Below, piece after piece: positions 1-8,900 of a stretch of 9,287 nucleotides of DNA. The notes under the pieces are model-generated. The model was not told the origin of the DNA. It did no database searches and saw only the letters and a program-made list of their open reading frames with translations. The stretch comes from Planctomycetota bacterium. Its GTDB lineage: Bacteria; Planctomycetota; UBA1135; GCA-002686595. The stretch is from assembly GCA_011524785.1 (NCBI GenBank), contig WTJQ01000162.1, positions 1 through 9,287 on the forward strand, written 5' to 3'. The translations under genes were made by a program, and so were the position numbers. The first letter of the stretch is position 1. Each line of letters starts with the position of its first letter.

Positions 1-483
1 GTCCTGGAGCATGCGCGCGCCGGCGGCGTGCGCGTCGGCTTCGAGCCCGAGCCGGGCATGTTCCTGGAGCGGCCCAGCGGCTACGCCGAGCTGCGCGAGC
101 TCCTGGGCGACCGCGGTGAGGGGCTCGGCCTGACCCTCGACGTGGGGCACCTGGTGGTGACGGGCGACCGGCCCGAGGGAGCCGTCGTGCGGGCCTTCGC
201 GGACGAGCTCGTCCACGTCCACCTGGACGACTGTCCTGCCGGGATCCATCAGCACATGCCCTTCGGCGAGGGCGATCTTGACCTCCTGGGCGTCCTCGAG
301 GCCCTCGTGGACGTGGGTTATGGAGGCCAAGCCGCGGTCGAGCTCTCCCGGGACTCCCACCGGGCTCCGACGGCCGTCGAGGACGCCATGGGCGCGCTCA
401 GAAAGGCCCTGGACCGCCTCGAGGACCGGAAAAGGCGCCCTCGAGGACAGGAATCGTCCCCCCCCACCGATCTATCCTCTTGA
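1..483 (+). CDS. Sugar phosphate isomerase/epimerase-like TIM-barrel protein, 5'-truncated
   Basis: The frame is open from base 1 to a TGA at 481-483, so this is the C-terminal 160 residues of a gene that starts before the window. It resembles the xylose isomerase-like TIM-barrel superfamily (AP endonuclease 2 family), whose members are often metal-dependent sugar or inositol isomerases/epimerases. Seen in the sequence (numbered from base 1): a FEPEPG strand with Glu15, a TLDVGH strand with Asp47 and His50, an HVHLDD strand with His72 and His74, a GIHQHMPFGEGD loop, and a VELSRDSHRAP strand with Glu114. These match the usual positions of metal and substrate ligands at the strand ends of this fold. 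The last 20 or so residues are charged and low-complexity and cross a run of eight C (458-465). The substrate cannot be told from this fragment. The small gene at 512 follows on the same strand 28 bases later and may be co-transcribed. Confidence 0.85.
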   Translation, partial: VLEHARAGGVRVGFEPEPGMFLERPSGYAELRELLGDRGEGLGLTLDVGHLVVTGDRPEGAVVRAFADELVHVHLDDCPAGIHQHMPFGEGDLDLLGVLEALVDVGYGGQAAVELSRDSHRAPTAVEDAMGALRKALDRLEDRKRRPRGQESSPPTDLSS

Positions 484-484
484 A

Positions 485-502
485 GAGGCGTGACTCCGCC
501 TC
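485..502 (+). other. Short hairpin just after the isomerase stop codon
   Basis: GAGGCG (485-490) and CGCCTC (497-502) are exact reverse complements around a 6-base loop, beginning one base after the TGA of the isomerase gene and ending 9 bases before the GTG start of the next gene. There is no T-run, so it is not a classic terminator. It could weakly end or pause transcription, or cover the start region of the small gene at 512. A 6-bp stem can arise by chance in GC-rich DNA. Confidence 0.3.
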
Positions 503-511
503 GAGCAAGCC

Positions 512-739
512 GTGGACGATACCAGCCGCATCTGCCCCACCCGGACGGACGGCAGCGACTCGCTGTTCGCGCACCGCGTGACCCTGCCCAAGTGCCAGGA
601 GCGCCAGCGCAAGAGCTTCCACAAGTGCTTCACCTGCGTGCACAACAACAACCTGCAGGAGCCCATGCGGGCGCCTGCGGCCGCGCAGAAGGGCGCCGAG
701 AAGGCTGCTGAGGCAGCCCGCCCGCAGCTCATCCGCTGA
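512..739 (+). CDS. Small four-cysteine protein, possible zinc-binding, function unknown
   Basis: A 75-residue protein starting at GTG 512. An in-frame TGA at 491-493 rules out a start further upstream, and GTG is the first standard start after it. About nine in ten codons end in G or C, as in the neighbouring real genes, which argues strongly for coding although the ORF is short and minus-strand frames are also open. Residues 1-45 hold Cys8, Cys28, Cys39 and Cys42 (CX19CX10CX2C), with His21, His37 and His44 close by in the segment HKCFTCVHNN. This pattern would suit a zinc ribbon or similar metal site, but that is inference. Residues 54-70 are rich in Ala, Lys and Glu and are probably helical or disordered. 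No signal peptide is seen, so it is likely cytoplasmic. The ribosome site is weak (GAG at 503-505). I do not recognise the family. Confidence 0.7.
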   Translation: MDDTSRICPTRTDGSDSLFAHRVTLPKCQERQRKSFHKCFTCVHNNNLQEPMRAPAAAQKGAEKAAEAARPQLIR

Positions 740-748
740 GCAGGCCCC

Positions 749-783
749 CCGGGCCTCGACGCCCGGTCCGCGTCGCCTCGACG
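749..783 (+). terminator. Two adjacent small hairpins, possible terminator region
   Basis: Ten bases after the stop of the small cysteine gene, CCGGGC (749-754) pairs with GCCCGG (761-766) across a 6-base loop. CGTCG (771-775) then pairs with CGACG (779-783) across a 3-base loop. No T-run follows either one. They lie where transcription from the left should end before the next gene's promoter region. The evidence is positional and structural only. Confidence 0.3.
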
Positions 784-903
784 GGGCACCTCGTGCGAGA
801 AGGCGCCGAGGTCAGCCTTCCGCAGCCCTCGCCTGGTCGCGCCGGGGTGCCCGCCCGAACTCTCTCCATGGCCGCGTCGTGGCGGCGTCATGCATGGGCC
901 CCC

Positions 904-931
904 TTTCTGGTCCTAGACGCTCCGCTATTCT
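904..931 (+). promoter_or_regulatory. Possible promoter for the propeller gene
   Basis: The stretch from about 900 to 955 is visibly richer in A and T than its surroundings and lies 90-120 bases before the ATG at 1022. TATTCT (926-931) resembles a -10 box. TTTCTG (904-909), 16 bases before it, is only a poor -35 match. No other candidate in the 740-1021 gap looks better. The call rests on weak consensus matching. Confidence 0.25.
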
Positions 932-1009
932 CAGTGATCCATCGAGATTGGATTCGGCGTCGAGCGGTCCGCGCTTGGCCTCCCACGCCGGACGGTCGAT
1001 AGGTCCTGC

Positions 1010-1013
1010 GAGG
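1010..1013 (+). promoter_or_regulatory. Ribosome binding site for the propeller gene
   Basis: GAGG lies 8 bases before the ATG at 1022, a normal spacing for a Shine-Dalgarno core. The upstream frame is open back to a TGA at 935-937 but contains no ATG, GTG or TTG, so this site supports 1022 as the start. Confidence 0.5.
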
Positions 1014-1021
1014 CCCAGGTC

Positions 1022-4000
1022 ATGCCCCAGCTCCCCCAGCTCATCAGCGCCCTCGGCGGCGCCGTCCTGATCGTTGCTCCCCTCGCGCTCGCCGGCTCCG
1101 GCGAGCGTGATGCTCTCCAGCCCCGCTCCATTGGGCCGGCCGGAATGAGCGGACGCGTGGCGTCCGTCGCGGGCGTGCCGGGGGATCCCCGGACCCTCTG
1201 GGTCGGGGCCGCGACTGGCGGGCTGTGGCACTCCGAGGACGGCGGCCTCTCGTGGACGCCTCGCTACGACCACGGCACCTCGAGCTCCATCGGGGCGATC
1301 GCCCTCTGGCCGACCGACCCGGACGTCGTGTGGATCGGGACCGGGGAGGGCAACCCGCGCAACTCGTCGTCCGTCGGGACCGGCATGGCCCGCAGCGTCG
1401 ACGGCGGCCGGACCTGGAAGGACCTGGGGCTCGCGGACTCCGAGAAGATCCACCGCATCCTGCTCGACCCGCGTGACCAGGACGTCGCCTGGGTCGGTGT
1501 CCTGGGCCCCACCTGGTCGGACGGCGTCGAGCGTGGCGTGTACCGCACCACCGATGCCGGGGAGACCTGGGAGCGGACGCTCTTCGTCGACGAGCGCACC
1601 GGCTGCTCGGACCTCGTGGCCGATCCGCGCAACCCCGAGCACATGCTCGCCGGGATGTGGTCCCACCGCCGCAGCCCCGACTTCTTCACCAGCGGGGGCG
1701 AGGGCTCTGGGCTGTGGGTGACCCACGACGGGGGGGACCACTGGACGCAGCTCACCTCCGAGGACGGCCTGCCTGCGGGCGAGCTCGGCCGCATCGGCCT
1801 GGCCTGGAGCGAGAGCCACCCCCACGTGGTCTACGCGCTCGTGGAGGCGGGGCAGCCTGTGCTCCTGCGCTCCGACGACGGCGGCTCCTCCTGGCGCACC
1901 GTCAACAGCGACGACTCGGTCGCGCCGCGGCCCTTCTACTTCTGTGACATCCGCGTCGATCCGGGCGATCCCGATCGGGTCTACAGCCTGCACACGATCG
2001 TCACGGTGTCGGAGGACGGGGGCGCCAGCTTCGAGGAGTTCGTGCCGTACAACCTCGTCCACCCGGACCACCACGCCCTCTGGATCGACCCCACCGATCC
2101 GAACCGGATGGTGAACGGGAACGACGGCGGGATCGCGCTCTCGATCGACCGCGGGGAGAGCTGGCGCTTCGTCCGGAACCTGCCCCTCGCGCAGTACTAC
2201 CACGTCTCCGTCGACATGGACGTCCCCTACAACGTCTACGGCGGCATGCAGGACAACGGCTCCTGGCGTGGGCCCTCGTCGGTCTGGGAGAACGGAGGCA
2301 TCCGCAACCACCACTGGAGTGAGGTCGGCTTCGGGGACGGCTTCGGCTGCGTGACCCTGCCTGGCTCGACGACCCGCGGGTACGGCATGAGCCAGGGGGG
2401 CTCCCTGTACCGCTGGAACGACGTGACGGGCGAGCGGGCCGCGATCCGCCCCGATGGACCCGAGGGCGTCGAGCTGCGCTTCGCCTGGAACGCGGGCCTC
2501 GCGCTCGACCCCTTCGACCCCAACGCCCTCTTCTACGGCAGCCAGTTCGTGCACCTGTCGCGGGACATGGGGCACACCTGGACGACGATCAGCCCCGACC
2601 TCACCACCGACGAGCCGCGCTGGCAGCGCCAGGCCGAGTCGGGCGGTCTGAGTCGTGACGTCACGGCGGCCGAGAACCACTGCACGATCCTCACGATCGC
2701 GCCGAGCGAGCTGGAGCAGGGTCTGCTGTGGGTCGGCACCGACGACGGCCAGCTCTGGCGGGGCACGGCCGACGGCGAGTGGGAGCCGCTGCACGGCAAG
2801 CTCGAGGGGGTCGCGCTGAACACCTGGATCGCGCACGTCGAGGCGAGCCGCCACGACGCTGCCCGCGCCTACGTCGTCCTGGACGGCCACCGGCGGGGCG
2901 ATCGTGAGCCGCACCTCTACCGGACCAACGACGGAGGAGCGACGTTCCAGCGCCTGGACCTGCGGGGCGTCATCGGCCATGCCCACACCCTGGAGGAGGA
3001 CCCGGTCGACCCCGACCTGCTCTTCCTGGGCACCGAGGCCGGCCTGTGGCTGAGCCAGGACGGTGGCGCTCACTGGGAGGCGTGGGGCGAGGGCTTCCCC
3101 ACCGTCCCCGTGCGCTCGCTCGTCGTCCACCCGCGGGACCACGACCTCGTGGTCGGGACCCACGGCCGCGCGGCCTGGGTGATCGACGACATCCGGCCCC
3201 TGCGCGGACGCTCCTCGGAGGACCAGGCGCGCATCGTGGACGTGGTGCCCCCGGCGCCGACCATCGCGCACCTCGTCAAGCAGACGCGCGAGTCCCGCTT
3301 CCCCGGGACCGAGGAGTTCCGCGGCCAGAACCGGCGCCGTGGCGCCCTGCTCTCCTTCCACCTCGCAGAGCCCGAAGGCGGCTTCGAGGGCAAGGGCCAC
3401 CTCGACGTCCTGAGTGAGGGAGGCGAGGTCCTCCGGCGCCTGACGTTCGAGCCGAGCGCGGGCCTGCACCGGCTGGTCTGGGACCTACGCCGCCACGGCG
3501 AGCGCGGTGCCCGCACCACAGGCCGGCTCGTGGAGCTCTCCGGCGGTCCCGAGGTCGTGGCCGGCCGCTACCGCGTGCGCGTCACCGTGGGGGACCATGA
3601 GGACGAGGCGCCGCTCGACGTCCTGCCCGATCCCCGGCTCGAGAGCGGACCCAAGGAGCTGCGGGCCCGTCACGACCTCCTGGCCCGTCATGGGGCGCTG
3701 AGCGCCCGCCTGGATGCCGCACTCGCGCGGGCGGACCGGATCGCGGAGGACCTGGACTGGCTCCAGGCTCGCGCGAAGGAGGCACGCGACCCTGAGGCCG
3801 ACGACGAGGCGCCCCACCCGCAGCAGGAGCTGCTCGACGCCATCGCCACCTACCGCGAGGATCTCGAGCAGCTGATCGATCGCGCTCGCGAGCCGCGGGA
3901 CCTGCGCGGGATCCACGAGTCGAACCGGATCCAGGATCGCCTGGGTCGGATCCGCTGGTACGTGGGCTCGTCCCACCGCGAGCCGCGCCCCGCCGAGGTC

Positions 4001-4141
4001 GCGCAGCTCGAGCGGGTGGAGGCGGAGTGTGACGCGTTCCTCGCGGAGCTCGAGCGCCTCATGACCGATCCGCTCGACGCATTGCGTGGACGGGCTGCTG
4101 CCGCTGGCGTCGCGCCCCTGGTCACCGGGTCCGGTGGCTGA
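1022..4141 (+). CDS. Secreted VPS10/sortilin-like Asp-box (BNR) beta-propeller protein
   Basis: A 1039-residue protein. Residues 8-24 form a hydrophobic signal segment ending in ALA before Gly25, so export is likely, although no Lys or Arg precedes it. Ten Asp boxes of the S/T-x-D-x-G-x-x-W/F type are visible, at 71, 125, 176, 234, 284, 330, 374, 513, 635 and 678; a degenerate one lies near 573. They mark blades of a large beta-propeller filling residues 30-725. Residues 730-870 look like a beta-sandwich (motifs FRGQNRRRG at 766, GLHRLVWDLR at 814, VAGRYRVRV at 846), and 876-1018 is charged and helical. This layout and length match the bacterial family annotated as VPS10, sortilin-like or 'glycosyl hydrolase BNR repeat'. 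The Asp boxes are structural and do not prove an enzyme activity. Binding or hydrolysis of an extracellular polymer or protein is possible but unproven. It stands alone on its strand and converges with the operon to the right. Confidence 0.93.
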   Translation: MPQLPQLISALGGAVLIVAPLALAGSGERDALQPRSIGPAGMSGRVASVAGVPGDPRTLWVGAATGGLWHSEDGGLSWTPRYDHGTSSSIGAIALWPTDPDVVWIGTGEGNPRNSSSVGTGMARSVDGGRTWKDLGLADSEKIHRILLDPRDQDVAWVGVLGPTWSDGVERGVYRTTDAGETWERTLFVDERTGCSDLVADPRNPEHMLAGMWSHRRSPDFFTSGGEGSGLWVTHDGGDHWTQLTSEDGLPAGELGRIGLAWSESHPHVVYALVEAGQPVLLRSDDGGSSWRTVNSDDSVAPRPFYFCDIRVDPGDPDRVYSLHTIVTVSEDGGASFEEFVPYNLVHPDHHALWIDPTDPNRMVNGNDGGIALSIDRGESWRFVRNLPLAQYYHVSVDMDVPYNVYGGMQDNGSWRGPSSVWENGGIRNHHWSEVGFGDGFGCVTLPGSTTRGYGMSQGGSLYRWNDVTGERAAIRPDGPEGVELRFAWNAGLALDPFDPNALFYGSQFVHLSRDMGHTWTTISPDLTTDEPRWQRQAESGGLSRDVTAAENHCTILTIAPSELEQGLLWVGTDDGQLWRGTADGEWEPLHGKLEGVALNTWIAHVEASRHDAARAYVVLDGHRRGDREPHLYRTNDGGATFQRLDLRGVIGHAHTLEEDPVDPDLLFLGTEAGLWLSQDGGAHWEAWGEGFPTVPVRSLVVHPRDHDLVVGTHGRAAWVIDDIRPLRGRSSEDQARIVDVVPPAPTIAHLVKQTRESRFPGTEEFRGQNRRRGALLSFHLAEPEGGFEGKGHLDVLSEGGEVLRRLTFEPSAGLHRLVWDLRRHGERGARTTGRLVELSGGPEVVAGRYRVRVTVGDHEDEAPLDVLPDPRLESGPKELRARHDLLARHGALSARLDAALARADRIAEDLDWLQARAKEARDPEADDEAPHPQQELLDAIATYREDLEQLIDRAREPRDLRGIHESNRIQDRLGRIRWYVGSSHREPRPAEVAQLERVEAECDAFLAELERLMTDPLDALRGRAAAAGVAPLVTGSGG

Positions 4142-4169
4142 GCGAGCCTCGCCCGGAGGGCGTCGTCCC

Positions 4170-4193
4170 GAGCCAGGATTCGTGTCCGGGCTC
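4170..4193. terminator. Stem-loop between convergent genes, possible terminator
   Basis: GAGCC (4170-4174) pairs with GGCTC (4189-4193). After one A-G mismatch, GGA (4176-4178) pairs with TCC (4185-4187) around a 6-base loop. It lies 28 bases after the propeller stop codon and 8 bases beyond the stop of the opposing 60-residue ORF, so it could serve both strands. There is no T-run on the plus strand. Confidence 0.4.
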
Positions 4194-4201
4194 CTAGGAG
4201 C
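4190..4201. repeat. 12-bp perfect palindrome GCTCCTAGGAGC at the convergent junction
   Basis: The twelve bases are an exact self-complementary palindrome immediately next to the stop codon of the minus-strand 60-residue ORF (which ends at 4202). It overlaps the right arm of the hairpin at 4170-4193 by four bases, so both structures cannot form together. It could be a protein-binding site or part of a terminator, or be chance. Confidence 0.4.
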
Positions 4202-4384
4202 TCATGCGGTTCTGCGCCGCACCTCGACCACGCGAGCCGCGCCGCGGTAGTGGTCGAGGGTCCGGATGCGGGCCTCGCACGAGCTGCGGGCGAGCAGGGG
4301 GAAGCTCAGCGTGCATCCGCTGCGCAGGTCCTCGACCTGGACGCGGTACCACCGGGGATGCTGGCGCTTGAGGAGCTGGATCAT
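4202..4384 (-). CDS. Small 60-residue basic protein, unknown
   Basis: Read on the minus strand from ATG at 4384 to TGA at 4202. Third codon positions are overwhelmingly G or C. The composition is that of a normal folded protein (a mix of Leu, Val, Tyr, Trp, Arg and Asp), whereas the overlapping minus-strand frame at 4194-4415 gives a Pro/Arg-rich shadow. The protein starts MIQLLKRQHPRWYRVQVEDL and has two cysteines, at 24 and 36. The middle and end alternate polar and hydrophobic residues (RVQVEDL, ARVVEVRRR), suggesting a small beta-rich domain. No signal peptide or clear ribosome site is visible. It lies 156 bases downstream of the DUF1501 gene on the same strand, with a strong inverted repeat between them, so it may have its own promoter or receive read-through. 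I do not recognise the family. Confidence 0.6.
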   Translation of the reverse strand: MIQLLKRQHPRWYRVQVEDLRSGCTLSFPLLARSSCEARIRTLDHYRGAARVVEVRRRTA

Positions 4385-4471
4385 GCGTGACTGGTCGTTC
4401 GCTGCTCTCCATCAAGCGAACTCGTCACGTTGGACGCACGGAAACCCCGCGATTCCTCGAGGCGTGTCCGA

Positions 4472-4495
4472 GCCGTTCCCGGGGCCGGGAACGGC
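4472..4495 (-). terminator. Perfect 11-bp inverted repeat after the DUF1501 gene
   Basis: GCCGTTCCCGG (4472-4482) is the exact reverse complement of CCGGGAACGGC (4485-4495), with two bases between. As RNA it would fold into a stem of about nine to ten pairs with a short loop. It starts 46 bases after the DUF1501 stop codon in the direction of transcription, which is a typical terminator position. No U-run follows on the minus strand, so it may act as a 3'-end stabiliser or a U-tract-less terminator. It is by far the best hairpin in the window. Confidence 0.55.
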
Positions 4496-4540
4496 GCATC
4501 AGGACGGGCGACCTGACCGCGCGGTTCCGTCCAGGAAGTC

Positions 4541-5941
<1,401 letters not shown>

Positions 5942-5947
5942 GGGGAG

Positions 5948-5951
5948 CCTC
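5948..5951 (-). promoter_or_regulatory. Ribosome binding site for DUF1501, overlapping the upstream stop codon
   Basis: On the minus strand the junction reads TGAGG followed by six bases and ATG. The core GAGG shares its GA with the TGA stop of the PSD1-type gene. A ribosome finishing the first gene would stop on this site, so translation of the two genes is probably coupled. Confidence 0.55.
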
Positions 5952-8900
5952 AGTCGATGAACATGAACTCGTTCAGGTTGAGCGTGAGCAGCGCGAGCTG
6001 ACGGAAGGCCGTCTCCGGGTCGAGCGCGAGCTCGGCCATCAGCTCCTCCTGGAGCGCCGTGAGCGTCGCCACCTCCTCGGGGGTCGCCGAGCGCTGGAGG
6101 GTGTGCCGGTAGAGGCCGTCGATCCGGTCCTCGAGGGCCTGGCCCGCCGTGCGCCCCACCAGCTCGGCCAGTGCGGCCGAGGCCTCGTGGGCGCTCTCGC
6201 TGTTCATCAGGTGCAGGGCCTGCTGCGGCTGGATCGTCGTGAAGCGCGTCGGGCAGGGCGCGTCCGTGTCCGCGAAGTCGAAGGTGGCCAGCTCCGGGGG
6301 GACGAGCGAGCGCTTCACCTTGATGTAGAGGCTGCGGCGTCGCTGCTGATCCTCGGGGCTGCGCCCCCAGACGTTGCCCGGCTGGCTGGAGGTCTGCAGG
6401 ACCTCCTGGGGCACCTTCGTGAAGATCGGCGGCCCCCCTCGCTGCGGGTTGAGTCGGTCGGTGACGGCGAGGAGCGAGTCGCGGACCTCCTCGGCCCCCA
6501 TCCGGCGCATGCGGAACGCCCAGAGGAGCGTGTTCGTTGGATCGACCCCGTCGGCCGCTTCGGCGACCTCGGGGCTCGGGCGACTGTCCTGACGGTAGGT
6601 GGCCGATGTGACCAGCAGCCGGTGCAGGGCCTTCATCGAGGAGCCGCTCTCGAGGAACCAGCCCGCGAGCCAGTCGAGGAGCTCTGGGTGGGTGGGACGA
6701 TCCCCGAGCTCGCCGAAGTCGCTCACCGAGGGGACGATGCCCGTCCCGAAGTGCTGGGCCCAGATGCGGTTCACCGCGGTGCGGGCCGCGAGGGCGTTGT
6801 CCGGCGCGGTCAGCCAGCGGGCGAGCGCGGTGCGGCGCCCGCTGGTGGGGCCGCTCGCGCGCGGGATGGTGGCCCGCTCGTCGTCCATGCAGTGCGGCCA
6901 GTCGGGCTCCACCGGCTCGCCCTTGGCCAGGGCGTTGCCGCGGACATGCACGTGCATCTGCGGCGGGTCGGGCCCGCGCTCGGTGGCGATGTAGGCCATC
7001 CGCTCGGGCCGAGGCCGCTCCCGGTTGAGCCGCTCGCGCGCCTCGAGGAGCTGCGTGAGCTCCTCGGCTCGCTCACGCCCCATGAGGCGCTCTGCGTGGT
7101 CCCGCACCAGGCGACGGAAGTCGCCGCGGTTGACGGGGCCGCGCGAGGCCGAGAGGGGGCTCCAGCCCTGCGCGAGGGCGGCGAGGTCCGGGACACGCGT
7201 CTCGTGTCGGTGGACCGCGCGCGCATGGATGTACTGACCGCCGGTCGTCTGGCTGCAGTGCACCGCGATCGTGTTCGGGCCGCGGCGCACGGCGGCGCGC
7301 GCCTCCGGCGTCACCTCGAACACGCCGTAGTCCCCGCGGTAGTGATGGACGCGCAGGGCCTCGACCCCGTTGAGGTACACCTCCGCACCCTCGTCGTGCT
7401 GGACGAGGAGGACCAGGTCGTCCGTGGAGTCGGTGTCCCACACGAACTCACGGCGGATCCAGATCTGGGGGGTCGTCCACTCCGTGCGCGAGCGGTCGCC
7501 GAAGTTGCCGAAGCCTCCCTCGCCCCGCGGCCACGTGCCGGCGTCGAAGCCGGGCTCCTGCCAGCCCTCGCCAGGGTCCTCGGTCGTGTAGCTCCAGACG
7601 TCCGCTCCGCGGCGGCGCCAAGCGAGGTCGAGGATCGCGGCCCCGCTGTGCTGCATGTAGTCGAGGCGGATCGGCACGCTGCCCCCGGCCAGCTCGACAG
7701 CCCCGTTGAGGCGTCCCGAGCCCGCCAGCACCTCGCGTCCGTCGACGGTCAGGCGTGCGCGGTCGTCGATCGTCCCGCGGAACTCCCAGGTGCCTGCCGA
7801 GGGCACGCCGAGGCGGCCCTCGAACACGAGCCCGTAGGCGTTGGGCCGGGTCGCGGGGGAGAGATCGAAGAGGCCCTCGTGAGCGCCCTCGTCCTCGGCG
7901 CGCAGCGCGTCGAACTCGGGCAGCTCGTCCCAGGTGTCCCGGTAGAAGCGGTACCGGAGGTCCGTGAGAGGCGTGGTCCCGTAGTCCTGGCTGTCGAGGA
8001 GCGCCGCCAGCTCGCGCTGGGCCTCGTCGATCCGGCGGTCGTGGTCGCGGATCGACTCCTCGTGCGCGGCGCGGCGTGCCTCGAAGGCGCGCTCCTCCTC
8101 CTCGTTCATGATGGAGACCTGCGTGCCGCCGGAGGACTGGTCCGTCAGACCCTCGAAGAAGGCCATGAAGGAGTAGTAGTCCGTCTGGTCGATCGGGTCG
8201 CCCTTGTGGTCGTGGCAGCGCGCGCAGCCCAGGGTCGAGGCGAGGAAGGCCTCGCTCGTGGTGCGCACGATGTCGTCGAGGACGTCGTAGCGCGCCTGGA
8301 TGCGGCCCTGGGCGGGCTCGTCGTCCCACTGCCCCAGCCGCAGGAAGCCCGTTGCAACCAGCGCGTCAGGGTCGTCGGGAGCCAGCTCGTCCCCTGCCAC
8401 CTGGAGGCGCACGAACTCGTCGTAGGGCAGGTCCTCGTTCAGAGCGTCGACGACCCAGTCCCGGTATCGCCAGATGTTGGGCTTGTTGCCATCGCGCTCG
8501 AAGCCATTGGTCTCCGCGTAGCGCACGACGTCGAGCCAGTGGCGCGCCCAGCGCTCGCCGTACTCGGGCCGGGAGAGGAGCTGATCGACCAGCTCCTCGT
8601 AGGCGGTGGGGGAGTCGTTCGCGACGAAGGCCTCGACCTCCTCGGGAGTTGGCGGCAGCCCGGTGAGGTCGTAGGTCAGGCGGCGGACGAGTGTCCGCCG
8701 GTCGGCCTCGGGCGCCGGCTCCAGACCCGCGTCCTCGAGCCGGGAGAGGATGAAGCGATCGACCGCGTTGCGGGACCAGGTCGCGTCGTTGGCGGTCGGC
8801 GGGATGGGCCGGGACAGCGGCTCATAGGCCCAGCCCTCGAGGCCGTCCCCCTTGGTGATCCTCCGCGGGCCCTCGCGGGCGCTCTCCTCGATGTCGACGG

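Noticed and set aside
472..891. Minus-strand open frame of 139 codons covering the small cysteine gene and part of the gap.
   Set aside because: Its composition is Arg/Ser/Ala-rich and low-complexity, while the plus-strand frame at 512-739 shows strong third-position GC bias and patterned Cys residues.
793..1002. Plus-strand open frame of 69 codons in the gap before the propeller gene.
   Set aside because: It crosses the AT-richer stretch and promoter-like region, has no consistent third-position bias, and its product shows no recognisable features.
812..3469. An 885-codon open frame on the minus strand opposite the propeller gene.
   Set aside because: Its product is dominated by Val, Ala, Arg, Pro and Gly with no recognisable domain, and it lies antisense to a clear family member. 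Long antisense frames are expected where codons end almost always in G or C.
1022..4141. Annotating the propeller protein as a sialidase or glycosyl hydrolase because of its BNR/Asp boxes.
   Set aside because: Asp boxes are structural turns found in many non-enzymatic propellers, including sortilins. No sialidase catalytic motif such as FRIP with an Arg triad was identified.
4194..4415. Alternative minus-strand frame (73 codons) overlapping the 60-residue ORF.
   Set aside because: It gives a Pro/Arg/Gly-rich product typical of a shifted frame. The frame ending at 4202 has better codon bias and a normal amino-acid mix.
4516..4525. Palindrome ACCGCGCGGT in the gap after the DUF1501 stop codon.
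   Set aside because: It is a 10-base GC-rich palindrome without a loop and without flanking support, likely by chance in this base composition.
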